64,000 nucleotides of DNA, taken from the NCBI RefSeq assembly GCF_008329985.2, contig NZ_CP038437.2, positions 2,170,001-2,234,000 of the forward strand, written 5' to 3'. Made by a program: the position numbers and the translations under genes. This stretch comes from Halomonas binhaiensis. GTDB lineage: Bacteria > Pseudomonadota > Gammaproteobacteria > Pseudomonadales > Halomonadaceae. Positions 18,287 through 26,710 of this stretch are shown here, one piece after another. Numbering within the stretch: position 1 is the stretch's first letter; each line of letters starts with the position of its first letter. Under the pieces are notes generated by a model, which did no database searches, was not told where the DNA came from, and saw only the letters and a program-made list of their open reading frames with translations.

Positions 18287-19984
18287 ATGAAGGAGTTTGA
18301 TCATATCGTTGTTGGCGGTGGTGCTGCCGGTTGTGTGGCGGCGGCGCGTCTTGTCTCCGAGCAGGGCGCTCGGGTGTTGTTGCTCGAGGCTGGACATTCC
18401 AATCGCCATCCATTGCTGGACATGCCGCCGGGCATCTTCAAGATGATCAACGGCTCGAAGTTCATGCGCTATCACCAGACTCTGCCACAGCCTCAACTGG
18501 ATGGCCGTGTGCAGGACATTCCCCAGGGCAATGTGCTGGGGGGCGGGTCATCGGTCAATGCCCAGGTATACATGCGCGGCAGGCCAGATGACTATGATGA
18601 GTGGGAACGTGAGCTGAGTGGTAATGCCGATCATGTCGGCTGGGGCTGGAGAGATGTGCTGCCGCACTTCCGGGGCATGGAAGACAACAACCGGTTATCC
18701 AATGCCTATCACGGCCAGGGTGGGCCGCTACTGGTGTCGGACCCCGGTCACATTGATTCGGTGTCGCGCTGGTTCGTGCAGGCCGTGCAGCAACTGGGCG
18801 AGCCGTACAACCACGACTTCAATGGTGATTCCCAGCGCGGTGTGGGGTTCTATCAATTCATGAACCGTGCTGGGCGCCGCAGTTCCTCGGCCTACGCCTT
18901 CATCAGTCCGTTGAAGCGCGACCCGCGGCTCGAGGTGCAACTGCATTGTGAAGTGCAGCGGGTGATGATCGAGAATAGCCGCGCCGTGGGGGTGGTCTAC
19001 CGCGACAAGGCCGGCAAGGAGCAGGTTGCCCGAGCGCGAGGAGAGGTCATTCTGGCTGCAGGTGCACTGGTGACGCCCAAGCTGCTGATGCTGTCGGGTA
19101 TCGGCCCGGCGGATCACCTGCAGGAACATGGTATCGAGGTGCAGGTGGACCTGCCGGGAGTCGGGCAGAACCTGATCGACCATCCCGAAGTGCCGATTAC
19201 CGCTTATGCCAAACAGCCCTGTGGCTATTATCGCCAGGGCGATGGCTGGCGCATGCTGCGCAACGGCCTGCAGTTCAAGTTGTTCGGCAGTGGCCCAGTA
19301 ACATCAGCAGGGGTAGAAGCCGGGGCATTCGTCAATCCGCTTGATCCCACTGCACCACCCAGCATCCAGGCCTTCTGCGTGCCTATCGTCTATCTGGATC
19401 GCGACGCCCGTGATTCAATGCAGGATGGCTACGGCATGACGGTCACCACAGTAGTGGTCAAGCCGCGCTCGCGTGGCAGCGTGCGCCTGCGCTCCAGCGA
19501 TCCAGCCGATATGCCTCTGGTGTCACCTAACCTGTTGCAGGATCCTGCGGATATGGATGACATGGTTGCCGGGCAGCGTTTTTTCCTCAAGGCCTTCCGA
19601 CAGGGGCCATTGAAGGAACGCATGCGTGAAGTGGCGCTGCCGCAATCCGCCATCGATCCGACGGATGAGGAACTGCGTGCCCATTGCCGGCGCCATGTCA
19701 AGACCAACTACCATCCTGCTTCCACCGCGCGAATGGGGGCGGATGATGACCCCATGGCGGTGCTCGACAGTCATATGAGAGTGCGTGGTATCAAGGGGCT
19801 GAGAGTCTGCGACATGTCCGCGGTACCCAATATCAACGCCGGGAATACCGCTGCACCAGCGATGATGTTAGGCAGTCGGTGCGCCGAGTTGATCAGCCTG
19901 CCCAGTAGCGCTGCCAGGCCAGGTGTTACGGCGGAAGATCGCTCGCAGCCTGTGCCTCAGGAGATGGGATCGCCCTCTGCGTAG
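18287..19984 (+). CDS. GMC-family FAD oxidoreductase (choline-dehydrogenase-like)
   Basis: 565 residues from ATG 18287 (MKEFDHIVVGG), with GAGGAT upstream. The FAD-binding motif is VVGGGAAGCVAAARL, the GMC signature regions are GNVLGGGSSVNAQVYMRG and GALVTPKLLMLSGIG, and the catalytic His/Asn region is TNYHPASTARMG with NINAGNTAAPAMM. It oxidises an alcohol or sugar hydroxyl and passes electrons to the respiratory chain or oxygen. It has no signal peptide. It is cotranscribed with gntR, so it probably serves the same pathway. The substrate is unknown. It converges on tetR with a 5-base gap and no obvious terminator. Confidence 0.9.
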   Translation: MKEFDHIVVGGGAAGCVAAARLVSEQGARVLLLEAGHSNRHPLLDMPPGIFKMINGSKFMRYHQTLPQPQLDGRVQDIPQGNVLGGGSSVNAQVYMRGRPDDYDEWERELSGNADHVGWGWRDVLPHFRGMEDNNRLSNAYHGQGGPLLVSDPGHIDSVSRWFVQAVQQLGEPYNHDFNGDSQRGVGFYQFMNRAGRRSSSAYAFISPLKRDPRLEVQLHCEVQRVMIENSRAVGVVYRDKAGKEQVARARGEVILAAGALVTPKLLMLSGIGPADHLQEHGIEVQVDLPGVGQNLIDHPEVPITAYAKQPCGYYRQGDGWRMLRNGLQFKLFGSGPVTSAGVEAGAFVNPLDPTAPPSIQAFCVPIVYLDRDARDSMQDGYGMTVTTVVVKPRSRGSVRLRSSDPADMPLVSPNLLQDPADMDDMVAGQRFFLKAFRQGPLKERMREVALPQSAIDPTDEELRAHCRRHVKTNYHPASTARMGADDDPMAVLDSHMRVRGIKGLRVCDMSAVPNINAGNTAAPAMMLGSRCAELISLPSSAARPGVTAEDRSQPVPQEMGSPSA

Positions 19985-19989
19985 GCACC

Positions 19990-20619
19990 TCATTCCTTGT
20001 TGTGGCAGACTCCTGGCCCGCCAGTCAATGACGCCCATGCCGCCATGGCGCAGTTCGCGACATCCAGCAATTCCTGTCGTGTTGCGCCATCGCGGGCCAG
20101 GATCGACATGCCGTGCTGTACGGTGGCGTAGTAATTGGCAATGGCTCGGCAATCCATGGACGCTGCCAGCTCGCCTTCCTTGACGGCACGCTGCAGGCGC
20201 TGCTCGATGGCACAACGGTTATGATTGCGATGTTGCTCCAGCTCTTCGCCGATCTCCGGGTTGCCTCCTTGTGATTGCGGGCTGGCCAGGACAATCAGAC
20301 AGCCCCTTGAAGGGGAGTGCTGGCTGAAGGTCAGCGCCGTTGCGTGGAGTACGTGGCTGATGGCATCACGTGCACAGTCAATGCTGTCCAGCGGTCCCCA
20401 GATACCGCCGCCGCCTGCGCTCATGTATAGCTGTACCGCTTCGCGAAACAGGGCTTCCTTGCTGCCGAAAGCGGCATACAGGCTTGGTGAGTTGATGCCC
20501 ATGGCTCGGGTCAACTCGCTCATCGAGGCATTGTCGAAACCCCTTTCCCAGAATACTTCCATCGCCTGTTGCAGGGCCTTTTGTCGATCAAAAGTACGTG
20601 GTCGTCCACGTGGCGCCAT
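19990..20619 (-). CDS. TetR-family transcriptional regulator
   Basis: 209 residues. N-terminal helix-turn-helix MSELTRAMGINSPSLYAAFGSKEALF at about 33-58, then a helical ligand-binding domain rich in Cys (RGCLIV, DCRAIANYY). The start MAPRGRPRTFD is typical of the AcrR-like group found next to short-chain dehydrogenases. It is divergent from the SDR at 20754, and a pair of near-identical operator-like repeats fills the intergenic region. Confidence 0.92.
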   Translation of the reverse strand: MAPRGRPRTFDRQKALQQAMEVFWERGFDNASMSELTRAMGINSPSLYAAFGSKEALFREAVQLYMSAGGGGIWGPLDSIDCARDAISHVLHATALTFSQHSPSRGCLIVLASPQSQGGNPEIGEELEQHRNHNRCAIEQRLQRAVKEGELAASMDCRAIANYYATVQHGMSILARDGATRQELLDVANCAMAAWASLTGGPGVCHNKE

Positions 20620-20636
20620 GGCTCACCTCATTTATA

Positions 20637-20655
20637 TGCCGATCGATACAAAAAT
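20637..20655. promoter_or_regulatory. Operator-like repeat 1 of the tetR/SDR divergent region
   Basis: TGCCGATCGATACAAAAAT, 18 bases from the tetR start. It matches the second copy (20697-20715) at 17 of 19 positions, and GATCGATACA is identical in both. The copies lie 60 bp apart, one near each gene, as expected of autoregulated TetR operators. Confidence 0.72.
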
Positions 20656-20696
20656 ACCTTGACAGTGGGGGCGGAGTCCAGTCAGTGTTAATTATG

Positions 20697-20715
20697 TGCT
20701 GATCGATACATAAAT
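20697..20715. promoter_or_regulatory. Operator-like repeat 2 of the tetR/SDR divergent region
   Basis: TGCTGATCGATACATAAAT. Here the site is partly palindromic: ATGT and ACAT flank a central GATC-containing core. It lies about 40 bases before the SDR start. Confidence 0.7.
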
Positions 20716-20753
20716 CATTTGACGGAATTTCTGTCTGGAACAGGAGCACAACC

Positions 20754-21494
20754 ATGAGCGATCTGAACGGAAAAGTGGCATTGGTGACTGGCGGCAGCCG
20801 CGGTATCGGGGCTGCGATTGCCAGACGCTTGGCAGCCGATGGTGCAGCGGTGGCCATCACCTACGCCAGTCGAGAGGACGATGCGTTCCAGGTGGTGTCG
20901 GACATCGAAGCCTCAGGCGGTAATGCCATTGCCATTCAAGCGGATAGCCGTAATCAGCAAGCGATTGAAAGGGCGGTGGAAAGCGTTGTCGAAAGCTATT
21001 CAGGCCTGGATATTCTGGTCAACAATGCTGGTGTATTCGTTGTCGGGGATTTCATGGAATTCAGTCTTGATGAGCTTGATGATTCCCTGGCGATCAATTT
21101 GCGAGCCCCTTTCATTGCCATGCAGGTCGCGGGTAAGCATCTGCGTGAAGGCGGACGCATCATCAATATCGGCAGTAATCTGGCATCACGCGTGCCATGG
21201 CCGGGCATCAGCCTGTATGCCATGACCAAATCGGGCCTGGTGGGGTTGACCAAAGGGGCAGCAAGGGATTTCGGGACACGCGGGATCACCGTCAATGTGG
21301 TTCACCCTGGCTCGACCGACACGGACATGAACCCTGCTGGCGGGGATCATTCCGACATGCAGCGTGGCGCGATGGCTATTCCCCGCTACAACGAGGCAAG
21401 TGATGTTGCCGGGCTCGTACGCTGGCTGGCGGGGCCGGAAGGGCGTTCGGTCACGGGGGCGGAGTTGACCATAGATGGTGGATCGAACGCATGA
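20754..21494 (+). CDS. SDR-family oxidoreductase (3-oxoacyl-reductase-like)
   Basis: 246 residues. NAD(P)-binding TGGSRGIGAAIARRL, the NNAG motif (LVNNAGVFVVGDF), catalytic YAMTK, and C-terminus GAELTIDGGSNA. This is a classical short-chain dehydrogenase of the FabG-like/quinone or carbonyl reductase group. AGGAG precedes ATG 20754. It is under probable control of the divergent TetR gene, a pairing commonly seen for detoxifying reductases. The substrate is unknown. Confidence 0.9.
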   Translation: MSDLNGKVALVTGGSRGIGAAIARRLAADGAAVAITYASREDDAFQVVSDIEASGGNAIAIQADSRNQQAIERAVESVVESYSGLDILVNNAGVFVVGDFMEFSLDELDDSLAINLRAPFIAMQVAGKHLREGGRIINIGSNLASRVPWPGISLYAMTKSGLVGLTKGAARDFGTRGITVNVVHPGSTDTDMNPAGGDHSDMQRGAMAIPRYNEASDVAGLVRWLAGPEGRSVTGAELTIDGGSNA

Positions 21495-21533
21495 TCACGC
21501 GACGTTGATCCAGCCACAAGGCTGAACGCGGTG

Positions 21534-21560
21534 AGGATGCAGCATGTCATGCTGCATCCT
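21534..21560. terminator. Bidirectional hairpin between the SDR and aidB-like genes
   Basis: Perfect 12-bp arms AGGATGCAGCAT and ATGCTGCATCCT with a 3-base loop, lying between two convergent genes. There is no strong U tract, so termination is probable but not certain. Confidence 0.65.
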
Positions 21561-21581
21561 TCTGGTCTCCAGACCCTGTTT

Positions 21582-23198
21582 TCAGATTCGGTCCAGCAGT
21601 TGCGACGATATTCCGTCGCCGAGTGCTCCGATGACGTGTCCACGTTCGTTGGCAATGCGAGTGGTGACGAAGGCGTCGGAAACGGCAGCAACGCCTGCAC
21701 GAATCAGCACTGAAGCGGTGAGCAGCAACGCAGTGCGTTCTGCAAACCAGCGTGCCTCGCTTTCCCCAGGTAGCTTCGGCCAACGTTCGATATGGGTACT
21801 AAGTGCCGCATCGTAGCGGCGGTCGCTACCCTGAGCGGCGAGCAGTTCCTGGCGGAGCACTTCCGCAGCCAGGGGCTCCTTTGCCAAGGTACGCAGGATG
21901 TCGAGGCAGATGACATTGCCCGAACCTTCCCAGATGCCATTCAGCGGTGCTTCTCGATAGTAAAGGGGCATGCCTGTTTCCTCGATGTAACCCATGCCGC
22001 CGAGCATCTCCATGGCTTCATAGGTGACAATCGGGCAGCGCTTGTTGCCAAGGAATTTGGCCAATGCCACTCCGATTCGGGCAAAGGCGCGGTCCTCGTC
22101 GCTGGTGCCATCAAAGGATCTTGCCACCCGTAGTCCCAGCGCGAGGGCTCCTTCGACATCCAGTGTCAAATCACCAAGCACAGCCTGCATCAAGGGCTGG
22201 TCAATCAGAGTGCGGTTGAAGGTGCTGCGATGACTTATCCAGTGATGAGCCGTGCTCAGGGCTCCACGCATCAGGCCTGCAGGAGCGAGTGCAGTATCCA
22301 GGCGGGTGTGGTGCACCATCTCGATAATGGTGCGTACGCCTGCGCCTTCGTCACCCAGTCGCCAGGCCAGGGCTCCGTGGTACTCGATTTCCGAGGAGGC
22401 GTTGGAGCGGTTGCCCAGCTTGTCCTTGAGGCGCTGGATATGGATGGCATTGCGTTCATCCTCCAGCCAGCGAGGTACCAGAAAGCAGGTCAGCCCACCG
22501 GGAGCCTGGGCGAGGGTCAGGAAGCCATCCGACATGGGGGCGGAGCAGAACCACTTATGACCGAACAAGCGGTAGGCGTCACCTTCCGCCTCGGCGCGGG
22601 TGGTGTTGCTGCGCAGGTCCGAACCACCCTGTTTTTCAGTCATTGCCATGCCCAAGGTGGCGGAGGTCTTCTGCTCGATAGGACGGAGGGATGGATCGTA
22701 ATGGTTGGCTGTCAGGCGGGGCCGCCATAGTTCGGAGAGGACGGGGTTGGCGGCCAGCGCCGGAACGGCGGCATAGGTCATGGTCAGAGGGCAGCAGTGG
22801 CCCGGCTCGGTCTGGCTGGCGAGATAGACCATGGCGGCATGGGTAACATGGCCTCCGGGATTGCCCTGCCATGCAACGCTGGCGTAGCCGGCGGCCTGAG
22901 AGGTTTCCATCATTCGATGCCAGGCTGGGTGATAGTGCACTTCATCCAGGCGTCGCCCACCTTGGTCAAATAGTACCAGCTCTGGTGAATGGCGATTGGC
23001 TTCCATTCCCGCTTCACGCATTTCCTGACTCCCCATCTTCCGGGCGTAGTCAGTGATGGCAGCAACCTGCCCACCTTCACGCTCCATGGCCTCGCGCAGG
23101 GCAATGTCGGTCGACCAGAGGTCAACGTCGCCGCGCACCGGCGGCTGGTTGACTACCTCATGTGTGGTGAGGGTTGAGCGTGGCATTGAATCCGTCAT
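21582..23198 (-). CDS. AidB-like acyl-CoA dehydrogenase
   Basis: 538 residues from ATG 23198, preceded by GGGGAGG. It matches E. coli AidB along its length: LDEVHYHPAWH, GMAMTEKQGGSD, SNTTRAE, GHKWFCSAPMSD, RLKDKLGNRSNASSE, EAMEMLGGMGYIEE and IWEGSGN. AidB is an FAD-containing acyl-CoA-dehydrogenase relative induced with the Ada response in E. coli and able to bind DNA. No ada or alkA gene is present here. Instead it is divergent from AlkJ/AlkK-like genes, so a catabolic acyl-CoA dehydrogenase role is equally possible. Confidence 0.92.
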   Translation of the reverse strand: MTDSMPRSTLTTHEVVNQPPVRGDVDLWSTDIALREAMEREGGQVAAITDYARKMGSQEMREAGMEANRHSPELVLFDQGGRRLDEVHYHPAWHRMMETSQAAGYASVAWQGNPGGHVTHAAMVYLASQTEPGHCCPLTMTYAAVPALAANPVLSELWRPRLTANHYDPSLRPIEQKTSATLGMAMTEKQGGSDLRSNTTRAEAEGDAYRLFGHKWFCSAPMSDGFLTLAQAPGGLTCFLVPRWLEDERNAIHIQRLKDKLGNRSNASSEIEYHGALAWRLGDEGAGVRTIIEMVHHTRLDTALAPAGLMRGALSTAHHWISHRSTFNRTLIDQPLMQAVLGDLTLDVEGALALGLRVARSFDGTSDEDRAFARIGVALAKFLGNKRCPIVTYEAMEMLGGMGYIEETGMPLYYREAPLNGIWEGSGNVICLDILRTLAKEPLAAEVLRQELLAAQGSDRRYDAALSTHIERWPKLPGESEARWFAERTALLLTASVLIRAGVAAVSDAFVTTRIANERGHVIGALGDGISSQLLDRI

Positions 23199-23420
23199 GG
23201 GGCCTCCCCTGTGTTGATGCATTAGTGTCGATATTGTCGTTATTGACGCTTGTGCTCATTGCACTGGCCATGTCTTGAAGCGTTGCACAGATGTCTGTGA
23301 ATTCCACTTGGACTAAAGTTTGTACATATTTATTGGTCAAGTGTACGAATTTTTTCTAGAGTTCAACAAAGTTCAGACCAACACGCCAGAAAAACAACAA
23401 GTACAACCTGAGAGGTGATC
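23199..23420. promoter_or_regulatory. Divergent promoter region between aidB-like and alkJ-like genes
   Basis: 222 bases. Two imperfect direct repeats of a TTGG(A/T)C...TGTAC(A/G) pattern lie at 23309-23326 and 23334-23349 in an AT-rich stretch. They are candidate binding sites for the TetR regulator encoded at the end of the cluster (28515). This is inference from position only. Confidence 0.4.
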
Positions 23421-25097
23421 ATGGAGTACGACTACGTCATCGTCGGCGGAGGCTCCGCCGGCGCCACACTTGCCAACCGGCTCAGTGCAGACCCTGACAA
23501 TCGGGTATGCCTGCTTGAAGCCGGGAAGAATGGTTCCAGCCTGCTGGTGAGAGCTCCTGTATGTGTGGTGGCCATGATGCCAGGCTATGGCAAGATCAAT
23601 AACTGGGCCTTCAGGACGGTACCGCAGCCAGGCATGAATGATCGCTGTGGCTACCAGCCCCGTGGTCGCTGTCTGGGAGGTTCCTCGGCGATCAATGCCA
23701 TGCTGTATGTACGCGGCCACCGTGCTGACTATGACGACTGGGCCGAGCTAGGCAATGAAGGCTGGGATTGGGACTCGGTGCTGCCATATTTCCGCAAGGC
23801 TGAAAACAACGTGCGCGGTGCCAGCCATGCCCATGGCGGTGATGGTCCGCTCCAGGTCAGCGATCAAGAGCAGCCGCGTCCGATTACCCGGGCTTTCATC
23901 GATGCGGCTGCATCATTGCAGATCCCCGAGACCCATGACTTCAATGCCGGTGACAATGAGGGGGTTGGATACTTTCAGGTGACTCAGTTTCACCAAGGAA
24001 AGCACAAGGGCGAACGTTGCTCGACAGCACATGGATATCTGCATCCCATCATCGGGGAGCGCCCCAACCTGACGGTGATCACCCAGGCACATGCCACACG
24101 GATACAGTTCGATGGCAAGCGTGCCACTGGCATCCGCTATACAAAGGATGACACTGAACATCACGTCAAGGCCCGTCGCGAGGTCATTCTGGCTGGTGGT
24201 GCCTTCGGTTCCCCACAACTGTTGCAGTTGTCGGGTGTCGGGCGGCCGGAAGATATCCAGCCGCATGGTATCGAGATGGTCCACGAATTGCCGGGGGTAG
24301 GGCAGAACCTGCAGGATCATTTTGATTACATTCAGGCCTACAAGACAAAAGACACCAATCTGTTTGGCTTTGGCGTCAAGGGTGGATTACGTCTGCTGGG
24401 TCAGGCGCCACGTTGGCGCAAGCATGGCAATGGCATGATCGCTTCGCCTATCGGTGAAGCCGGAGCATTTCTCAAGACCGACCCTGCACTTGACCGTCCT
24501 GATATCCAGCTTCACTTCGTTGCGGCAATTGTCGATGACCATGCTCGCAAACTGCATTGGGGCTACGGCTATTCCGTACATGTCTGCCAATTGCGCCCCT
24601 GGTCGCGAGGTTCCGTGTTCCTGACATCTGGCGACCCTCACGCCGCACCGGGCATTGATCCCAATTTTCTCAGTGATCCCCGTGATCTAGAGGTCATGAT
24701 CAAGGGAGCGAAGCTCACACGCGAGATCATGCATGCTTCACCATTGGTGGAGTACAAGCACAAGGAGCTGTTCGGTATTCACGACAACATGAGTGATGCC
24801 GAGTGGGAGGCAAGCATTCGTGCACGTGGCGACACTATCTATCACCCGATCGGCACCTGTCGCATGGGGCACGATGACCTGGCGGTCGTAGATACTGAAT
24901 TGAGGGTGAAGGGACTTGAAGGGCTCAGAGTCGTGGATGCTTCGGTGATGCCCAAACTGGTCAGCGGTAATACCAATGCACCCACCATCATGATCGCTGA
25001 AAAGGCGGCGGACATGATTCTCGGCAGGACATGCGCAGACGGGGCAGTGTCTCGGCAGGCAATCACACAGGAGGGCCTGGCATGCGTGGACAAATGA
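23421..25097 (+). CDS. AlkJ-like GMC alcohol dehydrogenase
   Basis: 558 residues from ATG 23421 (MEYDYVIVGGG), with GAGAGG upstream. That is the length of Pseudomonas AlkJ, which oxidises medium-chain alcohols and feeds electrons into the membrane chain. Motifs are VGGGSAGATLANRL, PRGRCLGGSSAINAMLYVRGH, IYHPIGTCRMG and NTNAPTIMIAEKA. The last 16 bases overlap the acyl-CoA synthetase gene. Substrate range (aliphatic or terpenoid alcohols) cannot be told from sequence. There is no alkane hydroxylase in the window. Confidence 0.9.
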   Translation: MEYDYVIVGGGSAGATLANRLSADPDNRVCLLEAGKNGSSLLVRAPVCVVAMMPGYGKINNWAFRTVPQPGMNDRCGYQPRGRCLGGSSAINAMLYVRGHRADYDDWAELGNEGWDWDSVLPYFRKAENNVRGASHAHGGDGPLQVSDQEQPRPITRAFIDAAASLQIPETHDFNAGDNEGVGYFQVTQFHQGKHKGERCSTAHGYLHPIIGERPNLTVITQAHATRIQFDGKRATGIRYTKDDTEHHVKARREVILAGGAFGSPQLLQLSGVGRPEDIQPHGIEMVHELPGVGQNLQDHFDYIQAYKTKDTNLFGFGVKGGLRLLGQAPRWRKHGNGMIASPIGEAGAFLKTDPALDRPDIQLHFVAAIVDDHARKLHWGYGYSVHVCQLRPWSRGSVFLTSGDPHAAPGIDPNFLSDPRDLEVMIKGAKLTREIMHASPLVEYKHKELFGIHDNMSDAEWEASIRARGDTIYHPIGTCRMGHDDLAVVDTELRVKGLEGLRVVDASVMPKLVSGNTNAPTIMIAEKAADMILGRTCADGAVSRQAITQEGLACVDK

Positions 25098-26710
25098 TGT
25101 ATCAGGCGCTGACCACTGGCTCCCTGATCGATCATGCAGCGCGTTATCACGCTGGCACAGAAATCGTTTCTGTTGCCACCAAAGGAGGCGTCGAACGTAC
25201 CTGCTGGGCAGACATCTCGGCAAATGCCCGTCGCCTGGCATCGGCGCTTGATCATCTTGACGTCCCGGCTGGAGCACGTTGTGGCACCATTGCCTGGAAC
25301 AACCGCCGTCACCTCGAAATCTATTTTGGTGTCGGTGCGGGAGGGCGTGTCACTCATACCATCAATCCACGATTGTCGCCGGAACACCTTATCTACATCA
25401 TCAATGATGCCGCCGATGAAGTGCTGTTCTTCGACCACACCTTCCTGCCGTCTATCCACCAGCTTCAGCCCCACCTGAAAACAGTGAAGCACTTTGTGTT
25501 GATGGATCCCCGCGATGAGGAAGCGCTGAGCACTCTGGGCTCCCTGAAATTCTTCGATGAACTGGTTGCTCATGGCGATGCGCAACACGCTTGGCCCGAG
25601 CTCGATGAAACCACGCCAGCGGCACTGTGCTACACCTCAGGTACCACTGGTAAGCCCAAGGGCGTGCTCAATTCTCACCGTTCACTGGTCTTGCATGCCC
25701 TGGGAGGCAACCAGCCTGATGGCACCTGTATCTCGGCTCGCGACTCGCTGTTGCCTGTGGTGCCAATGTTTCACGTCAATGCCTGGGGCATTCCCTTCAT
25801 TGCTGCCATGGCTGGTGCACGCCTGGTGTTACCCGGCCCGAACTTGGATGGCGACAGCCTGCTCAAGCTGTTGACCGAGGAAAAGGTCAATGTGGCCTTT
25901 GGTGTGCCGACCATCTGGATGGGGTTGATGGCAGCATTGAAGAGCTCTGGTGCTCAACTGCCGGATCTGGAACGGTCCTTTGTTGGTGGCACAGCCTTGC
26001 CGCCCTCGATGATCAATACCTTCCGCGACGATTATGGCGTCGAACTGATTCACGCCTGGGGCATGACCGAGACCACGCCTATCGGCACCATCAACATGCC
26101 TTTGCGTAAGCATAGCGAGCTGCCCTTGGAGCAGCAGCGTGAAATACGTCATGCCCAGGGGCGTCCGATCTTCGGCGTCGAACTCAGAGTGGTGGATGCC
26201 GAGGGCAACACGCTACCCAATGATGGCGAGAGTCAAGGCAGCCTCCAGGTGCGGGGTCATTGGGTCGTCGAATGTTATTACGGCAGCAAGGAACATGCCT
26301 TGACTGACGATGGTTGGTTCGATACCGGAGATATCGCCACGCTCGATGAGAATGGATATCTGGTCATCCGTGATCGCGCCAAGGACATCATCAAGTCGGG
26401 GGGCGAATGGATCTCCACCGTGGATCTGGAGAATATCGCCATTGCCCATCCGGGAATTGCCAATGCAGCAGCCATTGCCGCCAGGCACCCCAGATGGGAT
26501 GAGCGGCCGATACTGCTCTGCGTGCGTGCACAAGGCTCCAGTGTCGAGGAGTCGGAGCTGCTGGCCAATTACGAGGGCAAGGTGGCGAAGTGGCAGATTC
26601 CTGATCGGGCGGTCTTCGTCGATACGCTGCCCATGAGTGCCACTGGCAAGGTACTGAAGAACCGACTGCGGGATGAATATGGCCAAATCTTGGCGGAGGA
26701 CAGGGAATGA
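25082..26710 (+). CDS. AlkK-like medium-chain acyl-CoA synthetase
   Basis: 542 residues from ATG 25082 (MRGQMMYQALTTGSL). AGGAGG lies just upstream, inside alkJ, and the start aligns with AlkK (MLGQMM). Adenylate-forming motifs are YTSGTTGKPKGV, VPMFHVNAWG, IHAWGMTETTP, DGWFDTGDIA and the A10 lysine region PMSATGKVLKNRLR. It activates fatty acids with ATP and CoA. It overlaps both neighbours, forming a tight operon with AlkJ-like and aldehyde dehydrogenase genes: alcohol, aldehyde, acid, acyl-CoA. Confidence 0.93.
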   Translation: MRGQMMYQALTTGSLIDHAARYHAGTEIVSVATKGGVERTCWADISANARRLASALDHLDVPAGARCGTIAWNNRRHLEIYFGVGAGGRVTHTINPRLSPEHLIYIINDAADEVLFFDHTFLPSIHQLQPHLKTVKHFVLMDPRDEEALSTLGSLKFFDELVAHGDAQHAWPELDETTPAALCYTSGTTGKPKGVLNSHRSLVLHALGGNQPDGTCISARDSLLPVVPMFHVNAWGIPFIAAMAGARLVLPGPNLDGDSLLKLLTEEKVNVAFGVPTIWMGLMAALKSSGAQLPDLERSFVGGTALPPSMINTFRDDYGVELIHAWGMTETTPIGTINMPLRKHSELPLEQQREIRHAQGRPIFGVELRVVDAEGNTLPNDGESQGSLQVRGHWVVECYYGSKEHALTDDGWFDTGDIATLDENGYLVIRDRAKDIIKSGGEWISTVDLENIAIAHPGIANAAAIAARHPRWDERPILLCVRAQGSSVEESELLANYEGKVAKWQIPDRAVFVDTLPMSATGKVLKNRLRDEYGQILAEDRE

